A stretch of 64,000 nt of DNA from Pseudomonas sp. Root562 (GCF_001427125.1 NZ_LMGK01000001.1:260108-324107), one strand, 5' to 3'; shown: positions 39,378 through 48,709, numbered from the stretch's first letter. Numbers and translations: made by a program. The notes: generated by a model not told the origin, from the sequence alone.

Positions 39378-40855
39378 GCCGCTCGATGGAGGGTGCAGAG
39401 TCGTTGCCCTTTGGTTTCGCCCGGCGTTTCGGCGTGCTGTTGGTGTGGGAGGAAGGCGAGCCCCGCATTGTGCTGCGCAGCGATACACCGCTGACCGCGT
39501 TGGCCGAAGTCCGTCGGCGCTGTGCTCGGGACCTTCCGATGCGGCTGTTGCCTGCGGATGAATTTGCGACTCGGCTGGCGACGGCATACCGCGAAGGCCA
39601 GAGCGCTGCCGAGCAAGTCGCTCAAGGGTTGGACGAAGAACTGGACCTGCTGAGTCTGGCGGACCAGGTACCGCAAACCGCCGACCTGCTTGAACAACAG
39701 GGTGATGCGCCGGTCATCCGCCTGATCAACGCGTTGCTCAGTGAAGCGGTACGCGAGCATGCCTCGGATGTGCATCTGGAAACCTTCGAGCAGTACCTTT
39801 GCGTGCGTATGCGCGTCGACGGGCAGCTGCGGGAAATGCTTCGGCCACGGCGGGAACTGGCGACGCTGCTGGTGTCGCGGATCAAGGTCATGGCGCGGCT
39901 GGATATTGCCGAAAAGCGGGTGCCGCAGGATGGCCGAATAGCCCTGCGACTGGCCGGGCATGAAGTGGATGTGCGGGTTTCGACGTTGCCCTCAGCCCAC
40001 GGTGAGCGGGTAGTCTTGCGCCTGCTCGACAAACAGGCCGGGCGCCTGGAGTTGTCGCGTTTGGGGATGCCGGATGACATCCTCTTGGCGTTGCAGCAAT
40101 TGCTGAGTAAACCCCACGGGATTTTGCTGGTGACCGGGCCTACCGGTTCGGGCAAAACCACCAGCCTGTACGCTGCGTTGAGCAGCCTGAACGACCAGAC
40201 TCGCAACATCCTGACGGTCGAGGATCCCATCGAATACCACCTGCCCGGCGTCGGGCAGATGCCGGTCAATCCGAAAGTCGACATGACCTTCGCCCGGGGG
40301 TTGCGGGCGATTCTGCGCCAGGACCCGGACGTGGTGATGGTCGGTGAAATCCGCGACCGCGAAACGGCGGAAATTGCCGTGCAGGCTTCGCTGACTGGTC
40401 ATCTGGTGCTGTCGACGTTGCACACCAACAGCGCGGTCGGTGCCGTGACGCGTCTGGTGGACATGGGGGTGGATGCCTATCTGTTGGCCTCGTCACTGGT
40501 GGGGGTGTTGGCCCAACGGTTGCTGCGAACGTTGTGCCCGCATTGCAAGGCGCCGTACGGCGCTGATGCGGCGGCTTGCCAGCGACTGGGGCTGGGCAGG
40601 GCGACGACGTTGCAACTGTTCAGGGCCGTGGGCTGTGAACAATGTCAGCACGGTTATCGCGGGCGGATCGGCATCTATGAATTGATCAGCGTGACGCCGG
40701 CAATCTCGACGCTGATTCATCAGGGTGCCAGCGAGCAGGCATTGACCGACGAGGCGCGCAAGGGAGCGCGCAGCCTGTTTCAGGATGGCCGACAGCGGGT
40801 GATCGACGGCCAGACCAGCCTCGACGAGTTGCTGCGCGTGACTCGGGAGGACTAG
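39374..40855 (+). CDS. gspE: Type II secretion ATPase GspE
   Basis: This 493-residue hexameric ATPase powers pseudopilus assembly at the inner membrane. The Walker A is GPTGSGKTTS near residue 255. The Asp box TVEDPIEYHLPG, Walker B VVMVGEIRD and His box STLHTNSAVGAV follow. A zinc-binding insert has CPHC and CEQCQHG. The N-terminal domain for GspL binding is short. It starts in an ATGA with gspD. Confidence 0.96.
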   Translation: MSRSMEGAESLPFGFARRFGVLLVWEEGEPRIVLRSDTPLTALAEVRRRCARDLPMRLLPADEFATRLATAYREGQSAAEQVAQGLDEELDLLSLADQVPQTADLLEQQGDAPVIRLINALLSEAVREHASDVHLETFEQYLCVRMRVDGQLREMLRPRRELATLLVSRIKVMARLDIAEKRVPQDGRIALRLAGHEVDVRVSTLPSAHGERVVLRLLDKQAGRLELSRLGMPDDILLALQQLLSKPHGILLVTGPTGSGKTTSLYAALSSLNDQTRNILTVEDPIEYHLPGVGQMPVNPKVDMTFARGLRAILRQDPDVVMVGEIRDRETAEIAVQASLTGHLVLSTLHTNSAVGAVTRLVDMGVDAYLLASSLVGVLAQRLLRTLCPHCKAPYGADAAACQRLGLGRATTLQLFRAVGCEQCQHGYRGRIGIYELISVTPAISTLIHQGASEQALTDEARKGARSLFQDGRQRVIDGQTSLDELLRVTRED

Positions 40856-40858
40856 GAC

Positions 40859-42067
40859 GTGCCGACATTCGATTACCGCGCAGATGATGCTCAGGGCCGT
40901 CGCTGCAAAGGGCGGCTGGAGGCCGATAGCCCTCGCCACGCCCGGCAACTGTTACGTGCGCGCGGGCTGTGGCCCCGCGACGTGAGTGAGATCCGGACTG
41001 CTGGCGGCATGAATTCCACACCGGGCGCTGGGCGGCTGAGTGCCGCCGATCTGGCACTGCTGACATTGCAGTTGTCGACATTGGTTCAGGCGGGTTTGCC
41101 TCTGGAAGAAGCCCTTGAGGCTGTCGCGAAACAAAGTGCCAGACGTCGGATTGCCGGGCTGCTGTCAGCCGTCAGAAGCCGGGTGATGGAGGGCCATGCA
41201 CTGGCCGCGGCGCTGGCGCAATTTCCCAAGGCATTCCCTGAATTGTTCCGCGCCACCGTGGCGGCCGGTGAACGTTCGGGCCATTTGGGGCATGTGCTGG
41301 AGCAACTGGCGGCGTACACCCAGGCCCGCCAGGCGTCGCGACAAAAAATTCAGATGGCCCTGGTGTACCCGTTGATCCTGATGCTCGCCAGCGTTGTCAT
41401 CGTCGGCTTTCTGCTGGGTTACGTGGTGCCGGACGTGGTGAAAATCTTCGTCGACAGCGGGCAACCCTTACCCTGGCTGACCCGGGCCTTGATCAGTGTC
41501 AGTAACGGGCTGCGCAGCCATGGCCTGTTAGTGTTCGGCGGGCTGGCGATGGTGGGCGGCCTTTGGCGCTGGAGTCTGCGTCAGCCGCTCTGGCGGATGC
41601 GTTGGCATCGGTTGGTCTTGAATCTGCCGATCGCCGGTCAATTGCTGCGGGAAATGGAAGCCGCACGGTTCGCCAGCACCCTGGCAATTCTCGGTAAAAG
41701 CGCGGTTCCCCTGGTCGACGCACTGGAAATCGCCGCCGCTGTGATCGGCAACCTGAGCATTCGCGCGCGCATGGCCGACGTTGCCCGTGCGGTCCGCGAA
41801 GGCGGCACCCTGACCCGTGGCCTGGAAATCGGCGGCGATATCCCGCCGATGATGCTGCACATGATCGCCAGTGGCGAACGGGCCGGCGAACTCGACCGCA
41901 TGCTCAGCCGCGCCGCCGAACAACAGGAAAGCAGCCTCGCCGCGCGGATCGCGCTGGTGGTGAGTCTATTCGAGCCCGCGATGCTGGTGCTGATGGGCGG
42001 CGTGGTGCTGCTGATCGTGCTGGCGATTCTGCTTCCGATACTCAGCCTCAACCAATTGGTGAATTGA
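40859..42067 (+). CDS. gspF: Type II secretion inner-membrane platform protein GspF
   Basis: This 402-residue protein has two cytoplasmic GspF domains and three membrane helices (about 175-200, 220-240 and 370-395). It anchors GspE and organises pseudopilin addition. The start is a GTG three bases after gspE. The sequence FDYRADDAQGRRCKGRLEAD is the conserved N-terminal region. Confidence 0.95.
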   Translation: MPTFDYRADDAQGRRCKGRLEADSPRHARQLLRARGLWPRDVSEIRTAGGMNSTPGAGRLSAADLALLTLQLSTLVQAGLPLEEALEAVAKQSARRRIAGLLSAVRSRVMEGHALAAALAQFPKAFPELFRATVAAGERSGHLGHVLEQLAAYTQARQASRQKIQMALVYPLILMLASVVIVGFLLGYVVPDVVKIFVDSGQPLPWLTRALISVSNGLRSHGLLVFGGLAMVGGLWRWSLRQPLWRMRWHRLVLNLPIAGQLLREMEAARFASTLAILGKSAVPLVDALEIAAAVIGNLSIRARMADVARAVREGGTLTRGLEIGGDIPPMMLHMIASGERAGELDRMLSRAAEQQESSLAARIALVVSLFEPAMLVLMGGVVLLIVLAILLPILSLNQLVN

Positions 42068-42070
42068 TCC

Positions 42071-42520
42071 ATGAACGCTTTACGTCGCAGTCCTTTGCAA
42101 CGCGGTTTTACCCTCATCGAAATCATGGTGGTGGTGGTCATCATCGGCATTCTGGGGGCCATTGTGGTACCGCAGTTCATGAGCCGTCCCGATCAGGCCA
42201 AAGTCACCGCCGCCAAAGTCGACATCCAGGCCATCGCCACTGCCCTGGAGATGTATCGCCTCGACAATTTCAACTATCCCTCGACGCAACAGGGGCTTGA
42301 AGCCTTGAGCAAACGCCCGTCCGGCCTGCCTGCAGCGCGCAACTGGAACCCCAATGGCTACTTGAAATCTGTGCCGGTGGATCCGTGGAATACACCCTAT
42401 CAGTACCTCAATCCCGGTGTGCAATCGGTCGACGGCACTTACGATTTGTACTCCCTTGGTGCCGATGGCGTGGTGGGCGGTGAAGGGCATGCGGCCGACA
42501 TCGGCAACTGGGGCGGTTGA
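42071..42520 (+). CDS. gspG: Major pseudopilin GspG
   Basis: This 149-residue pseudopilin has the prepilin-peptidase site RG/FTLIEIMVVVVIIG with Glu5. The globular domain has DPWNTPYQYLNPG and the calcium-site region YSLGADGVVGG. It builds the pseudopilus that pushes substrates through the secretin. Maturation needs PilD, which is not encoded in this window. Confidence 0.96.
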   Translation: MNALRRSPLQRGFTLIEIMVVVVIIGILGAIVVPQFMSRPDQAKVTAAKVDIQAIATALEMYRLDNFNYPSTQQGLEALSKRPSGLPAARNWNPNGYLKSVPVDPWNTPYQYLNPGVQSVDGTYDLYSLGADGVVGGEGHAADIGNWGG

Positions 42521-42523
42521 TTG

Positions 42524-42991
42524 ATGCCGCGTCGTTGTCGAGGATTTACCTTGCTGGAATTGATGATCGTGATCGTATTGATCGGCGTGCTGGCGGGCAT
42601 GGTCAGTTTCGCCACCGGCATGAACCCCGCGCAACAGGCTCGACGCGAAGCGGACGCCCTCGCCGGGGTCATTCGGCAATTGCGCGAAAGAGCGGTCATC
42701 GACGGGCAGGAATACGGCGTGCGCTTGAGTGCCGAAGGATACCGGGCGATGCGGCTCGAGGTGCGGGGTTGGGAAGCGCTGACCGCTGTTTATCGATGGC
42801 CCGATCATCTGCGGTTGCGCCTGAAGCAGGATGGTTATTCCGTCAGCCTGGGCGCTGACGAAGGCCCGCCTCAACTATTGATGCTGAGCAGTGATGAAAC
42901 CAGCACGTTCACATTGACGTTCGAGGCCAGGGACCGGATCTGGTCGAGCCTTTCCAGCGATGGCATTGGTGAGGTGGTGATTGATGGTTAA
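42524..42991 (+). CDS. gspH: Minor pseudopilin GspH
   Basis: This 155-residue protein has the processing site RG/FTLLELMIVIVLIG with Glu5 and a beta-rich C-terminal domain. The ATG at 42524 is taken; a TTG lies one codon upstream. It overlaps gspI by eight bases. Confidence 0.92.
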   Translation: MPRRCRGFTLLELMIVIVLIGVLAGMVSFATGMNPAQQARREADALAGVIRQLRERAVIDGQEYGVRLSAEGYRAMRLEVRGWEALTAVYRWPDHLRLRLKQDGYSVSLGADEGPPQLLMLSSDETSTFTLTFEARDRIWSSLSSDGIGEVVIDG

Positions 42992-43367
42992 GCCCTGTCT
43001 GGCCTCACGCATGGACGGCTTCACTCTGCTGGAGATCATGGTGGCGCTGGCGGTTTTTGCGACCCTGGCGACTGCTGTGCTGTCTGCGAGCCAATACGTG
43101 GTCAAGCAATCGGCTGTCGTCGAACAACGGCTGTTGGCGGCGTGGGTGGCGGACAATCAACTCAATGAACTGCGTCTGCAATCCGCTCCAGCCAATGGGC
43201 AGTCGCAGCACACGGTGCACATGGCCAGTCGCGACTGGCTGCTGCGCCAGCGTGTTGGTGACAGCTCGGAGCCGCGCCTGCTCACAGTCGACATTGAAGT
43301 CAGCCTGGCCGATCGTGACCGGCCCCTGCATCAAGTCACTGCCTGGATCGCTGATCGTGATGAATAA
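42984..43367 (+). CDS. gspI: Minor pseudopilin GspI
   Basis: This 127-residue protein has the processing site DG/FTLLEIMVALAVFA with Glu5. The conserved VADNQLNELRL motif of GspI follows at about residue 50. It forms the tip complex with GspJ and GspK. It overlaps both neighbours by eight bases. Confidence 0.93.
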   Translation: MVKPCLASRMDGFTLLEIMVALAVFATLATAVLSASQYVVKQSAVVEQRLLAAWVADNQLNELRLQSAPANGQSQHTVHMASRDWLLRQRVGDSSEPRLLTVDIEVSLADRDRPLHQVTAWIADRDE

Positions 43368-43893
43368 GCAGATCGGGTTCACCCTGTTGGAACTGGTGAT
43401 CGCCATGGCGATCTTCGCCGTGTTGGGGCTGGCCAGCTGGACGCTGTTCGAAGGTGTGGTACGGGTGCAGCAGGGCAGTACTGCCCATGAGCGTGAGTTG
43501 CGTAGTTTGCAGCGCGCCATCGCCGTGATTGAGCGTGACGTGCTGCACATCACGCAACAGCCAGTCGTATTGCAACAGACACAATTGCAATGGCAGCGCG
43601 GCAATTGGCGCAACCCGCTGGACCTGCCGCGCAGCGAGCGGCAAGCGCTGACTTACCGTCTCGACAATGGCGCGTTGTGGCGAGAGAGCCGGGCAGAAGG
43701 CTCGTCGGTGGTGCAGCGGCAAAAGCTGCTCGATGATGTCCGCGACTTGCGTTGGCGTCTGTTCGACGCTCGCACCGGCTGGCGCGGCGACTGGCTTACC
43801 GCAGAGGCACCGCTGGCCCTGGAAATGCAGGTATCGACGGGACGATACCAGGCGATCCGTCGAGTGATGTTGTTGCCGGGTGCACTGTTGTGA
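43360..43893 (+). CDS. gspJ: Minor pseudopilin GspJ
   Basis: This 177-residue protein has the processing site IG/FTLLELVIAMAIFA with Glu5. The segment LQRAIAVIERDVLHI is characteristic of GspJ. The ATG start overlaps the end of gspI by eight bases; a longer frame upstream is within gspI and rejected. Confidence 0.93.
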   Translation: MNKQIGFTLLELVIAMAIFAVLGLASWTLFEGVVRVQQGSTAHERELRSLQRAIAVIERDVLHITQQPVVLQQTQLQWQRGNWRNPLDLPRSERQALTYRLDNGALWRESRAEGSSVVQRQKLLDDVRDLRWRLFDARTGWRGDWLTAEAPLALEMQVSTGRYQAIRRVMLLPGALL

Positions 43894-44720
43894 GGACACG
43901 CCAACGCGGTGTGGCGCTGATCAGCGTGTTGCTGGTCATGAGCCTGGCACTGGTGATCATCGGTGGCGTGCTGCGCAGCCATCGACTGTTGCTGCAAAGC
44001 ACCGGGCAACAACTGCATCAACTGCATTTGCGTCAGCTCGGCATGGCCGGAGAAACCTTGGCGCTGTCATTGTTGATGGCACAGCACAAAGACAGCGACC
44101 GTCTACCTGATCAGATCCCGGCTTTCGTCATGGAGGACGCGCAGATCAGCTTTGCCATCGAGGATCTGGCCGGACGCTTCAATCTTAATGCCCTGTTGAT
44201 TCAGGGGCAGGTTGATCAGGTCACGCTCAAGCGTTGGGCGCGCTTGTTGGCGCTGCTGGAACTGCCCGAGCTGCACCTGGAGCAAGTCGGTGCCTTGCGA
44301 GATCTGAGTCAGTTGCGCCTATTGCCCGATATCGACGGTGAACATCTGCGTCGACTGGAACCTTGGGTCGCGTTGTTGCCCGTGGGCGCTTCGCTGAACA
44401 TCAACACGGCCCCGGCGCTGCTTCTGCGCACACTGGACGGTGTCGAAGCGGCCGCAGCGGATGCATTGCTGCGCCAGCGCTCGACGACGCCCTGGTCGAG
44501 CGTTCAGGCCTTCACCCAGGACCCGCTGTTGTCAGGCAAAGGCTTGAGCAGCCACGGCCTGGGCATCGACAGCCGCTGGTATCGAATCACCGTCCACGTC
44601 ACCCACGGGCAGAGCCGTCTGCGCTTGACCACCGATGTCGAACGCGACCCCAAGACGCGCCAATTGAACATTCTGCAACGGCGGTTACTGCCGTCGAACA
44701 GCAACGAGATAGCGCAATGA
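43890..44720 (+). CDS. gspK: Minor pseudopilin GspK
   Basis: This 276-residue protein has the processing site RG/VALISVLLVMSLAL. It lacks Glu5, as GspK proteins do. The large helical domain (LEDLAGRFNLNAL, SLNINTAPALLLRTL) caps the pseudopilus tip. The GTG start overlaps gspJ by four bases. Confidence 0.93.
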   Translation: MRTRQRGVALISVLLVMSLALVIIGGVLRSHRLLLQSTGQQLHQLHLRQLGMAGETLALSLLMAQHKDSDRLPDQIPAFVMEDAQISFAIEDLAGRFNLNALLIQGQVDQVTLKRWARLLALLELPELHLEQVGALRDLSQLRLLPDIDGEHLRRLEPWVALLPVGASLNINTAPALLLRTLDGVEAAAADALLRQRSTTPWSSVQAFTQDPLLSGKGLSSHGLGIDSRWYRITVHVTHGQSRLRLTTDVERDPKTRQLNILQRRLLPSNSNEIAQ

Positions 44721-45826
44721 AAAACTGGCTCTACCTGACCCCGCAAGGCCTGGCTGTACCTTCGGCGCAGTGGCCCTGCTGCAGGTGGTCTGCAACCGGT
44801 CAACGACAACCCATGACCCTGAGCGACGCAGCACAGACACTGAAAGGCCAACCCGTAGATCTGTTGCTTCCCATGGAATTGTGCAGTTGGCTGTGCAGTG
44901 AACCCTGGCCGTCCCGACGCGCTCCCGATGCACAAACCCTCGCTTTCGCCATTGAAGAGCAATTGAGCGAAGCACTGGAGCATCTGCACCTGAGCATTGG
45001 CGTGCGTGACCCACTGGGGCGTTATCCGCTGATGTTGATTGACCGGGAGCAATTTGCCGCTGTACTTGCGCTGCTGAGAGAGGCGGGAATTGACGTGCGC
45101 TCGGTGTGTATCGACGCCGACGTATTGCCTCGGGATCAAGCGCTCGGCATCTGGTGGTTTGGCCGTTGGATGCTGGGTGGGGGGCTGCCCGCTCGCCTGA
45201 CACTGACCGATGACGGATTGGCGTTGATGAGGCCTCATTTGCCCTCGGACATCCAATGGCGCGATGAGCGTCAGGCAAACACCGAGTGTGATCAATGGTT
45301 GATGCGGGAACAGGGCCAGGCGATCAATTTGTTGCAGGGCGATTTCGCCCCACGGGGTATCCGCCTGCCTTGGCGCCTCGGCGTAATCGCGATGCTGCTG
45401 CTTGCACTGCTGAACTGGGGCGCGAGTGAAACGCGTGTCCGTTTTCTCGACAATCAAAGTCGTCAGCTCTACAGCCGCAGTGAGCAACAGTTCAAGACGT
45501 TGTACCCCGAGCAGACCCGCATCGTCGACCTCGCGGCACAACTCAAAAACCTGCAAAGCCAAGGCGCACAGGCGCAAGGCGGGCGGATTGCAGGATTGGT
45601 CAGACTGGTCGAGCAAGTGATCGGTGCCAGCGATGTCGAAGTCCGGCGCATCGAATTTCGCGAGGGCGATGGCTGGCGAATCCAGCTGACGGCCAGCAAC
45701 TTTGCCGAACTGGAGCTGCTGCGCGAGCGGGGTCGGCAGCAAGGTCTGCCGGTTCGGCTCGACAGCGCAAACAAGGAGCACAACAACCGGGTGCAGGCGA
45801 CTCTGACCGTGGAGCAAGGCGCATGA
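44717..45826 (+). CDS. gspL: Type II secretion protein GspL
   Basis: This 369-residue protein has a cytoplasmic actin-like domain (about 1-215) that recruits GspE. One membrane helix at about 221-238 (LGVIAMLLLALLNWG) and a periplasmic coiled coil plus ferredoxin-like domain follow. The ATG overlaps gspK by four bases. Sequence conservation is low, but size, topology and position agree. Confidence 0.9.
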   Translation: MKNWLYLTPQGLAVPSAQWPCCRWSATGQRQPMTLSDAAQTLKGQPVDLLLPMELCSWLCSEPWPSRRAPDAQTLAFAIEEQLSEALEHLHLSIGVRDPLGRYPLMLIDREQFAAVLALLREAGIDVRSVCIDADVLPRDQALGIWWFGRWMLGGGLPARLTLTDDGLALMRPHLPSDIQWRDERQANTECDQWLMREQGQAINLLQGDFAPRGIRLPWRLGVIAMLLLALLNWGASETRVRFLDNQSRQLYSRSEQQFKTLYPEQTRIVDLAAQLKNLQSQGAQAQGGRIAGLVRLVEQVIGASDVEVRRIEFREGDGWRIQLTASNFAELELLRERGRQQGLPVRLDSANKEHNNRVQATLTVEQGA

Positions 45827-46275
45827 GATTGAGCGGATTGAGCACAATCGCTGCAAAGTTTCAGCGGCTTTCTTTGCGCGAACGAAGACTGCTATTGGCA
45901 CTGGGTGTTTTAGTGGTGGGCGTTCCGGCATACCTGCTGATTTGGCAGCCAACCCAACAACGACTCGCAACAGCCGAACGCCGCTATCAACAACAATGGA
46001 TACTCGCGGCGCAATTGCAGCAGGCACAACCCCTTGGCGTTGCGCAATCAGCCAACCAGCCGCTGTCACGGCGCATCAGCGACAGCGCTACGGCGGCAGG
46101 CCTTGAATTGCATCAGATGGACAGCGACAACGATCAATTACGCCTGACCCTCAGCGGCGACGCCATGGCGCTGTTGCCATGGCTGGACCGCCTCGAACGC
46201 GACGGCTCCACACTGCAATCGCTGACACTGGAGGCGCGCGATGGATTGCTGGAGGCGCGGGTGGTGCTCAGATAG
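45823..46275 (+). CDS. gspM: Type II secretion protein GspM
   Basis: This 150-residue bitopic protein has a membrane helix at about 24-42 (LLLALGVLVVGVPAYLLIW) preceded by the conserved FQRLSLRERR. A periplasmic coiled coil and small ferredoxin-like domain follow. It closes the gsp operon. Its last eight bases overlap the end of the convergent MFS gene. No gspN, gspO or gspS follows. Confidence 0.9.
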   Translation: MRLSGLSTIAAKFQRLSLRERRLLLALGVLVVGVPAYLLIWQPTQQRLATAERRYQQQWILAAQLQQAQPLGVAQSANQPLSRRISDSATAAGLELHQMDSDNDQLRLTLSGDAMALLPWLDRLERDGSTLQSLTLEARDGLLEARVVLR

Positions 46276-47545
46276 CAGCGCTTGCGGGCAACGGCGGCAA
46301 CTTCGCCAGTTTCAGCGCCACGAGCAGTGCAATCACCAGCAGCGAGCCGATGAACAGGCCGATGCCGTTCCAGCCGCCCAGGTGCCAGAACACCCCGCCC
46401 GCCGTGCCAGCAATGCTCGATCCAGCGTAGTAGCTGAACAGGTACAGCGACGACGCCTGTCCTTTGGCCCTGGTGGCACGGCGGCCGATCCAACTGCTGG
46501 CGACCGAGTGGGCGCCGAAGAAGCCGAAGGTGAAAATCAGCATGCCGATAACCACCAGCGGCAGCGGGGTAAACATCGTCAGGGCCAGGCCGCCGAGCAT
46601 CAGCACGATGGTGCTCCAAAGCACTTTGCGCCGTCCGAGCTTGTCAGCCAGCGAGCCGATTTTCGCCGAACTGTAGATACCCGACAGGTACACCACCGAG
46701 AGCAGGCCGACGAAGGCTTGTTCCATGTGATACGGCTCGGCCAGCAAGCGATAGCCGATGTAGTTGAACAGCGTGACGAACGCGCCCATCAGCACGAACG
46801 CTTCGAGAAACAGCAACGGCAGGCCGGCGTCGCGAAAGTGCATGGTGAAACCGTCCAGCAGGCTGCGCGGATGCAATGAGCGGGCGCGGAAATTGCGTGA
46901 TTCAGGGAGGATTTTCCAGAACACTGCCGCGGCAATCAGCGCCAGGCCACCGATCACCAGCATTGCCGTGTGCCAGCTGACGAAGTCGATCAACACCCCG
47001 GTAATCAGCCGACCGCTCATCCCGCCGATGGCGTTGCCGGCGATGTACAGACCCATGGCCAGACCGATGTGTTGTGGGTGAATCTCTTCGCTCAAATAGG
47101 TCATCGCGACCGCCGCCAAGCCGCTCAATGACAGCCCGATCAGCGCACGCATGACCAACACGCCGTGCCAGCTCGGCATCATCGCGCTGGCCATGGTGCA
47201 CAGGGCGGCGGCAAACAGCGCCGCAACCATTACCGGCTTGCGTCCGATACGGTCGGAGACGGGACCGGTGATCAGCAGGCCGATGGCAAGCATGCCCGTA
47301 GCGATCGACAGAATCAGGCTGCTCTGCGCCGCGTTGATGGAGTATTCGCTGGACAACAGCGGCATCATCGGCTGCACGCAATAGAGCAGGGCGAAAGTGG
47401 CAAAGCCGCCACAGAACAGTGCCAGTACCGTGCGCATGAACGCCGGCGTGCCTTTTTCGATGTAAATCTCCACCCGCGCAGTGACGACATCGTCCTGTGC
47501 AGCGGGTGGAACTTCATGGGCGAGTGGGGCGACAGCAGTTTTCAC
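46268..47545 (-). CDS. MFS transporter, YnfM/AraJ-type efflux family
   Basis: This 425-residue protein has about 12 membrane helices. The MFS loop motif GPVSDRIGRKPVM lies between helices 2 and 3 and a second copy GSLADKLGRRKVLW between 8 and 9. The family includes drug and sugar-efflux permeases; the substrate is unknown. The start is a GTG with GAGG upstream. It is divergent from a LysR gene, which probably controls it. Confidence 0.88.
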   Translation of the reverse strand: MKTAVAPLAHEVPPAAQDDVVTARVEIYIEKGTPAFMRTVLALFCGGFATFALLYCVQPMMPLLSSEYSINAAQSSLILSIATGMLAIGLLITGPVSDRIGRKPVMVAALFAAALCTMASAMMPSWHGVLVMRALIGLSLSGLAAVAMTYLSEEIHPQHIGLAMGLYIAGNAIGGMSGRLITGVLIDFVSWHTAMLVIGGLALIAAAVFWKILPESRNFRARSLHPRSLLDGFTMHFRDAGLPLLFLEAFVLMGAFVTLFNYIGYRLLAEPYHMEQAFVGLLSVVYLSGIYSSAKIGSLADKLGRRKVLWSTIVLMLGGLALTMFTPLPLVVIGMLIFTFGFFGAHSVASSWIGRRATRAKGQASSLYLFSYYAGSSIAGTAGGVFWHLGGWNGIGLFIGSLLVIALLVALKLAKLPPLPASAAI

Positions 47546-47613
47546 GTTGGACCTCGGAGCAGCGCAGCCGGTCAGGCAATGAAAAAAGCATATAGCTGGC
47601 TAATGATTCAATC

Positions 47614-47623
47614 CAATATATTG
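47614..47623. promoter_or_regulatory. Palindrome CAATATATTG in the MFS/LysR divergent region
   Basis: A perfect 10-bp palindrome lies in the AT-rich 119-bp gap 47546-47664 between divergent genes. It is a candidate LysR-binding or promoter core. A clear T-N11-A site was not resolved. Confidence 0.3.
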
Positions 47624-47664
47624 TTCGACCTGTTTGATAGCTTTAACGACCTAATGAGGTTTTC

Positions 47665-48567
47665 ATGGAATTGCGTCACCTGCGCTACTTCATCGCCGTT
47701 GCCGAAGAACTGCATTTCGGCCGCGCCGCACAGGTGCTGGGCATCTCCCAGCCACCCTTGAGTCAGCAGATTCAGGCGCTGGAGCAGGAAGTCGGTGCAC
47801 GCTTGTTCGAGCGGACCAATCGTCGGGTCGAGCTCAGCGAAGCCGGTCGATTGTTCCTCGAAGAGGCGCGACTGGTACTGGCGCAGGTCGACAAGGCGGC
47901 AGATGTGGCGCGCCGGGCGCAGTTGGGTGAGCTAGGCGAACTGAAAATCGGCTTTACCTCGTCGGCACCGTTCAACTCGACGATTCCCCAAGCGATTTTT
48001 TCGTTTCGTCAGCGTTTCCCCGCGGTGCATTTGAACCTGCGGGAAATGAGCAGTACCCAAGTGGCCGATGCCTTGGTGGATGAGTCGATCGAAGTCGGGA
48101 TCATGCGACCGCTCGGGCTGCCGGATTGCCTGAGCGTCGTCGAGTTGATGCGCGAACCGTTGGTGGCGGTGCTCAGCTCCAAGCATCCGCTGGTCAATGA
48201 CAGTGAGGAAGGATTGTTCCTGTCTGCGCTGGCCCTCGAACCGTTCGTGTTTTTCCCGCGCAGCTATGGCAGCGGGCTCTATGCACAGTTGCTCAGCCTG
48301 GCCCGAGACGCCGGCTTCAGCCCGCACTTTGCCCAGGAAGCAGGCGAAGCAATGACCATCATTGGCCTGGTCGCTGCGGGGCTGGGCGTGTCGGTGCTGC
48401 CGGCGTCCTATCAGCGGATGCGGATTGATGGCGTGGTTTATCGGCCATTGCTTGATCCGGCGGCGGTGTCGGCGGTGTGGCTGGTGCAACGCAAGGATCA
48501 GAAGTCAGCGATGGCCAAGGCATTCGTGGAGCTGTTGACGCGCAAGGTTGAGCCGTTGAAAACATGA
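47665..48567 (+). CDS. LysR-family transcriptional regulator
   Basis: This 300-residue protein has the N-terminal winged helix (MELRHLRYFIAVAEELHFGR, QPPLSQQIQALEQEVG). A periplasmic-binding-protein-like effector domain spans about 90-295. The early segment resembles the BenM/CatM-type subgroup. It is divergent from the MFS gene, the usual arrangement of a regulator and its target. The ATG has GAGG upstream. Confidence 0.92.
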   Translation: MELRHLRYFIAVAEELHFGRAAQVLGISQPPLSQQIQALEQEVGARLFERTNRRVELSEAGRLFLEEARLVLAQVDKAADVARRAQLGELGELKIGFTSSAPFNSTIPQAIFSFRQRFPAVHLNLREMSSTQVADALVDESIEVGIMRPLGLPDCLSVVELMREPLVAVLSSKHPLVNDSEEGLFLSALALEPFVFFPRSYGSGLYAQLLSLARDAGFSPHFAQEAGEAMTIIGLVAAGLGVSVLPASYQRMRIDGVVYRPLLDPAAVSAVWLVQRKDQKSAMAKAFVELLTRKVEPLKT

Positions 48568-48582
48568 CGGCTGCGCCGTCAA

Positions 48583-48659
48583 TCGCGGGCAAGCCTGCTC
48601 CCACGGGGTTCGATGTGAGCCTCGCTTCTGCGGACGACACAAGCGGGTTTGCCCGCGAA
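48583..48659. repeat. REP doublet between the LysR gene and the aryl-polyene operon
   Basis: tcgcgggcaagcctgctccc and the inverse ggtttgcccgcga lie about 50 bases apart. It occupies the gap between two convergent genes, where it could serve as a two-way transcript end. Confidence 0.8.
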
Positions 48660-48709
48660 AGCGTCCGCAAGTACACCGAAAATTCAAAGTCGTTCGGTAG
48701 TTTGCCGCG

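Noticed and set aside
34832..46275. Genomic island delivered by a phage or integrative element
   Set aside because: No integrase, tRNA target, flanking direct repeats or transposase was found, and codon use is not clearly different. The block may be accessory, but transfer is not shown.
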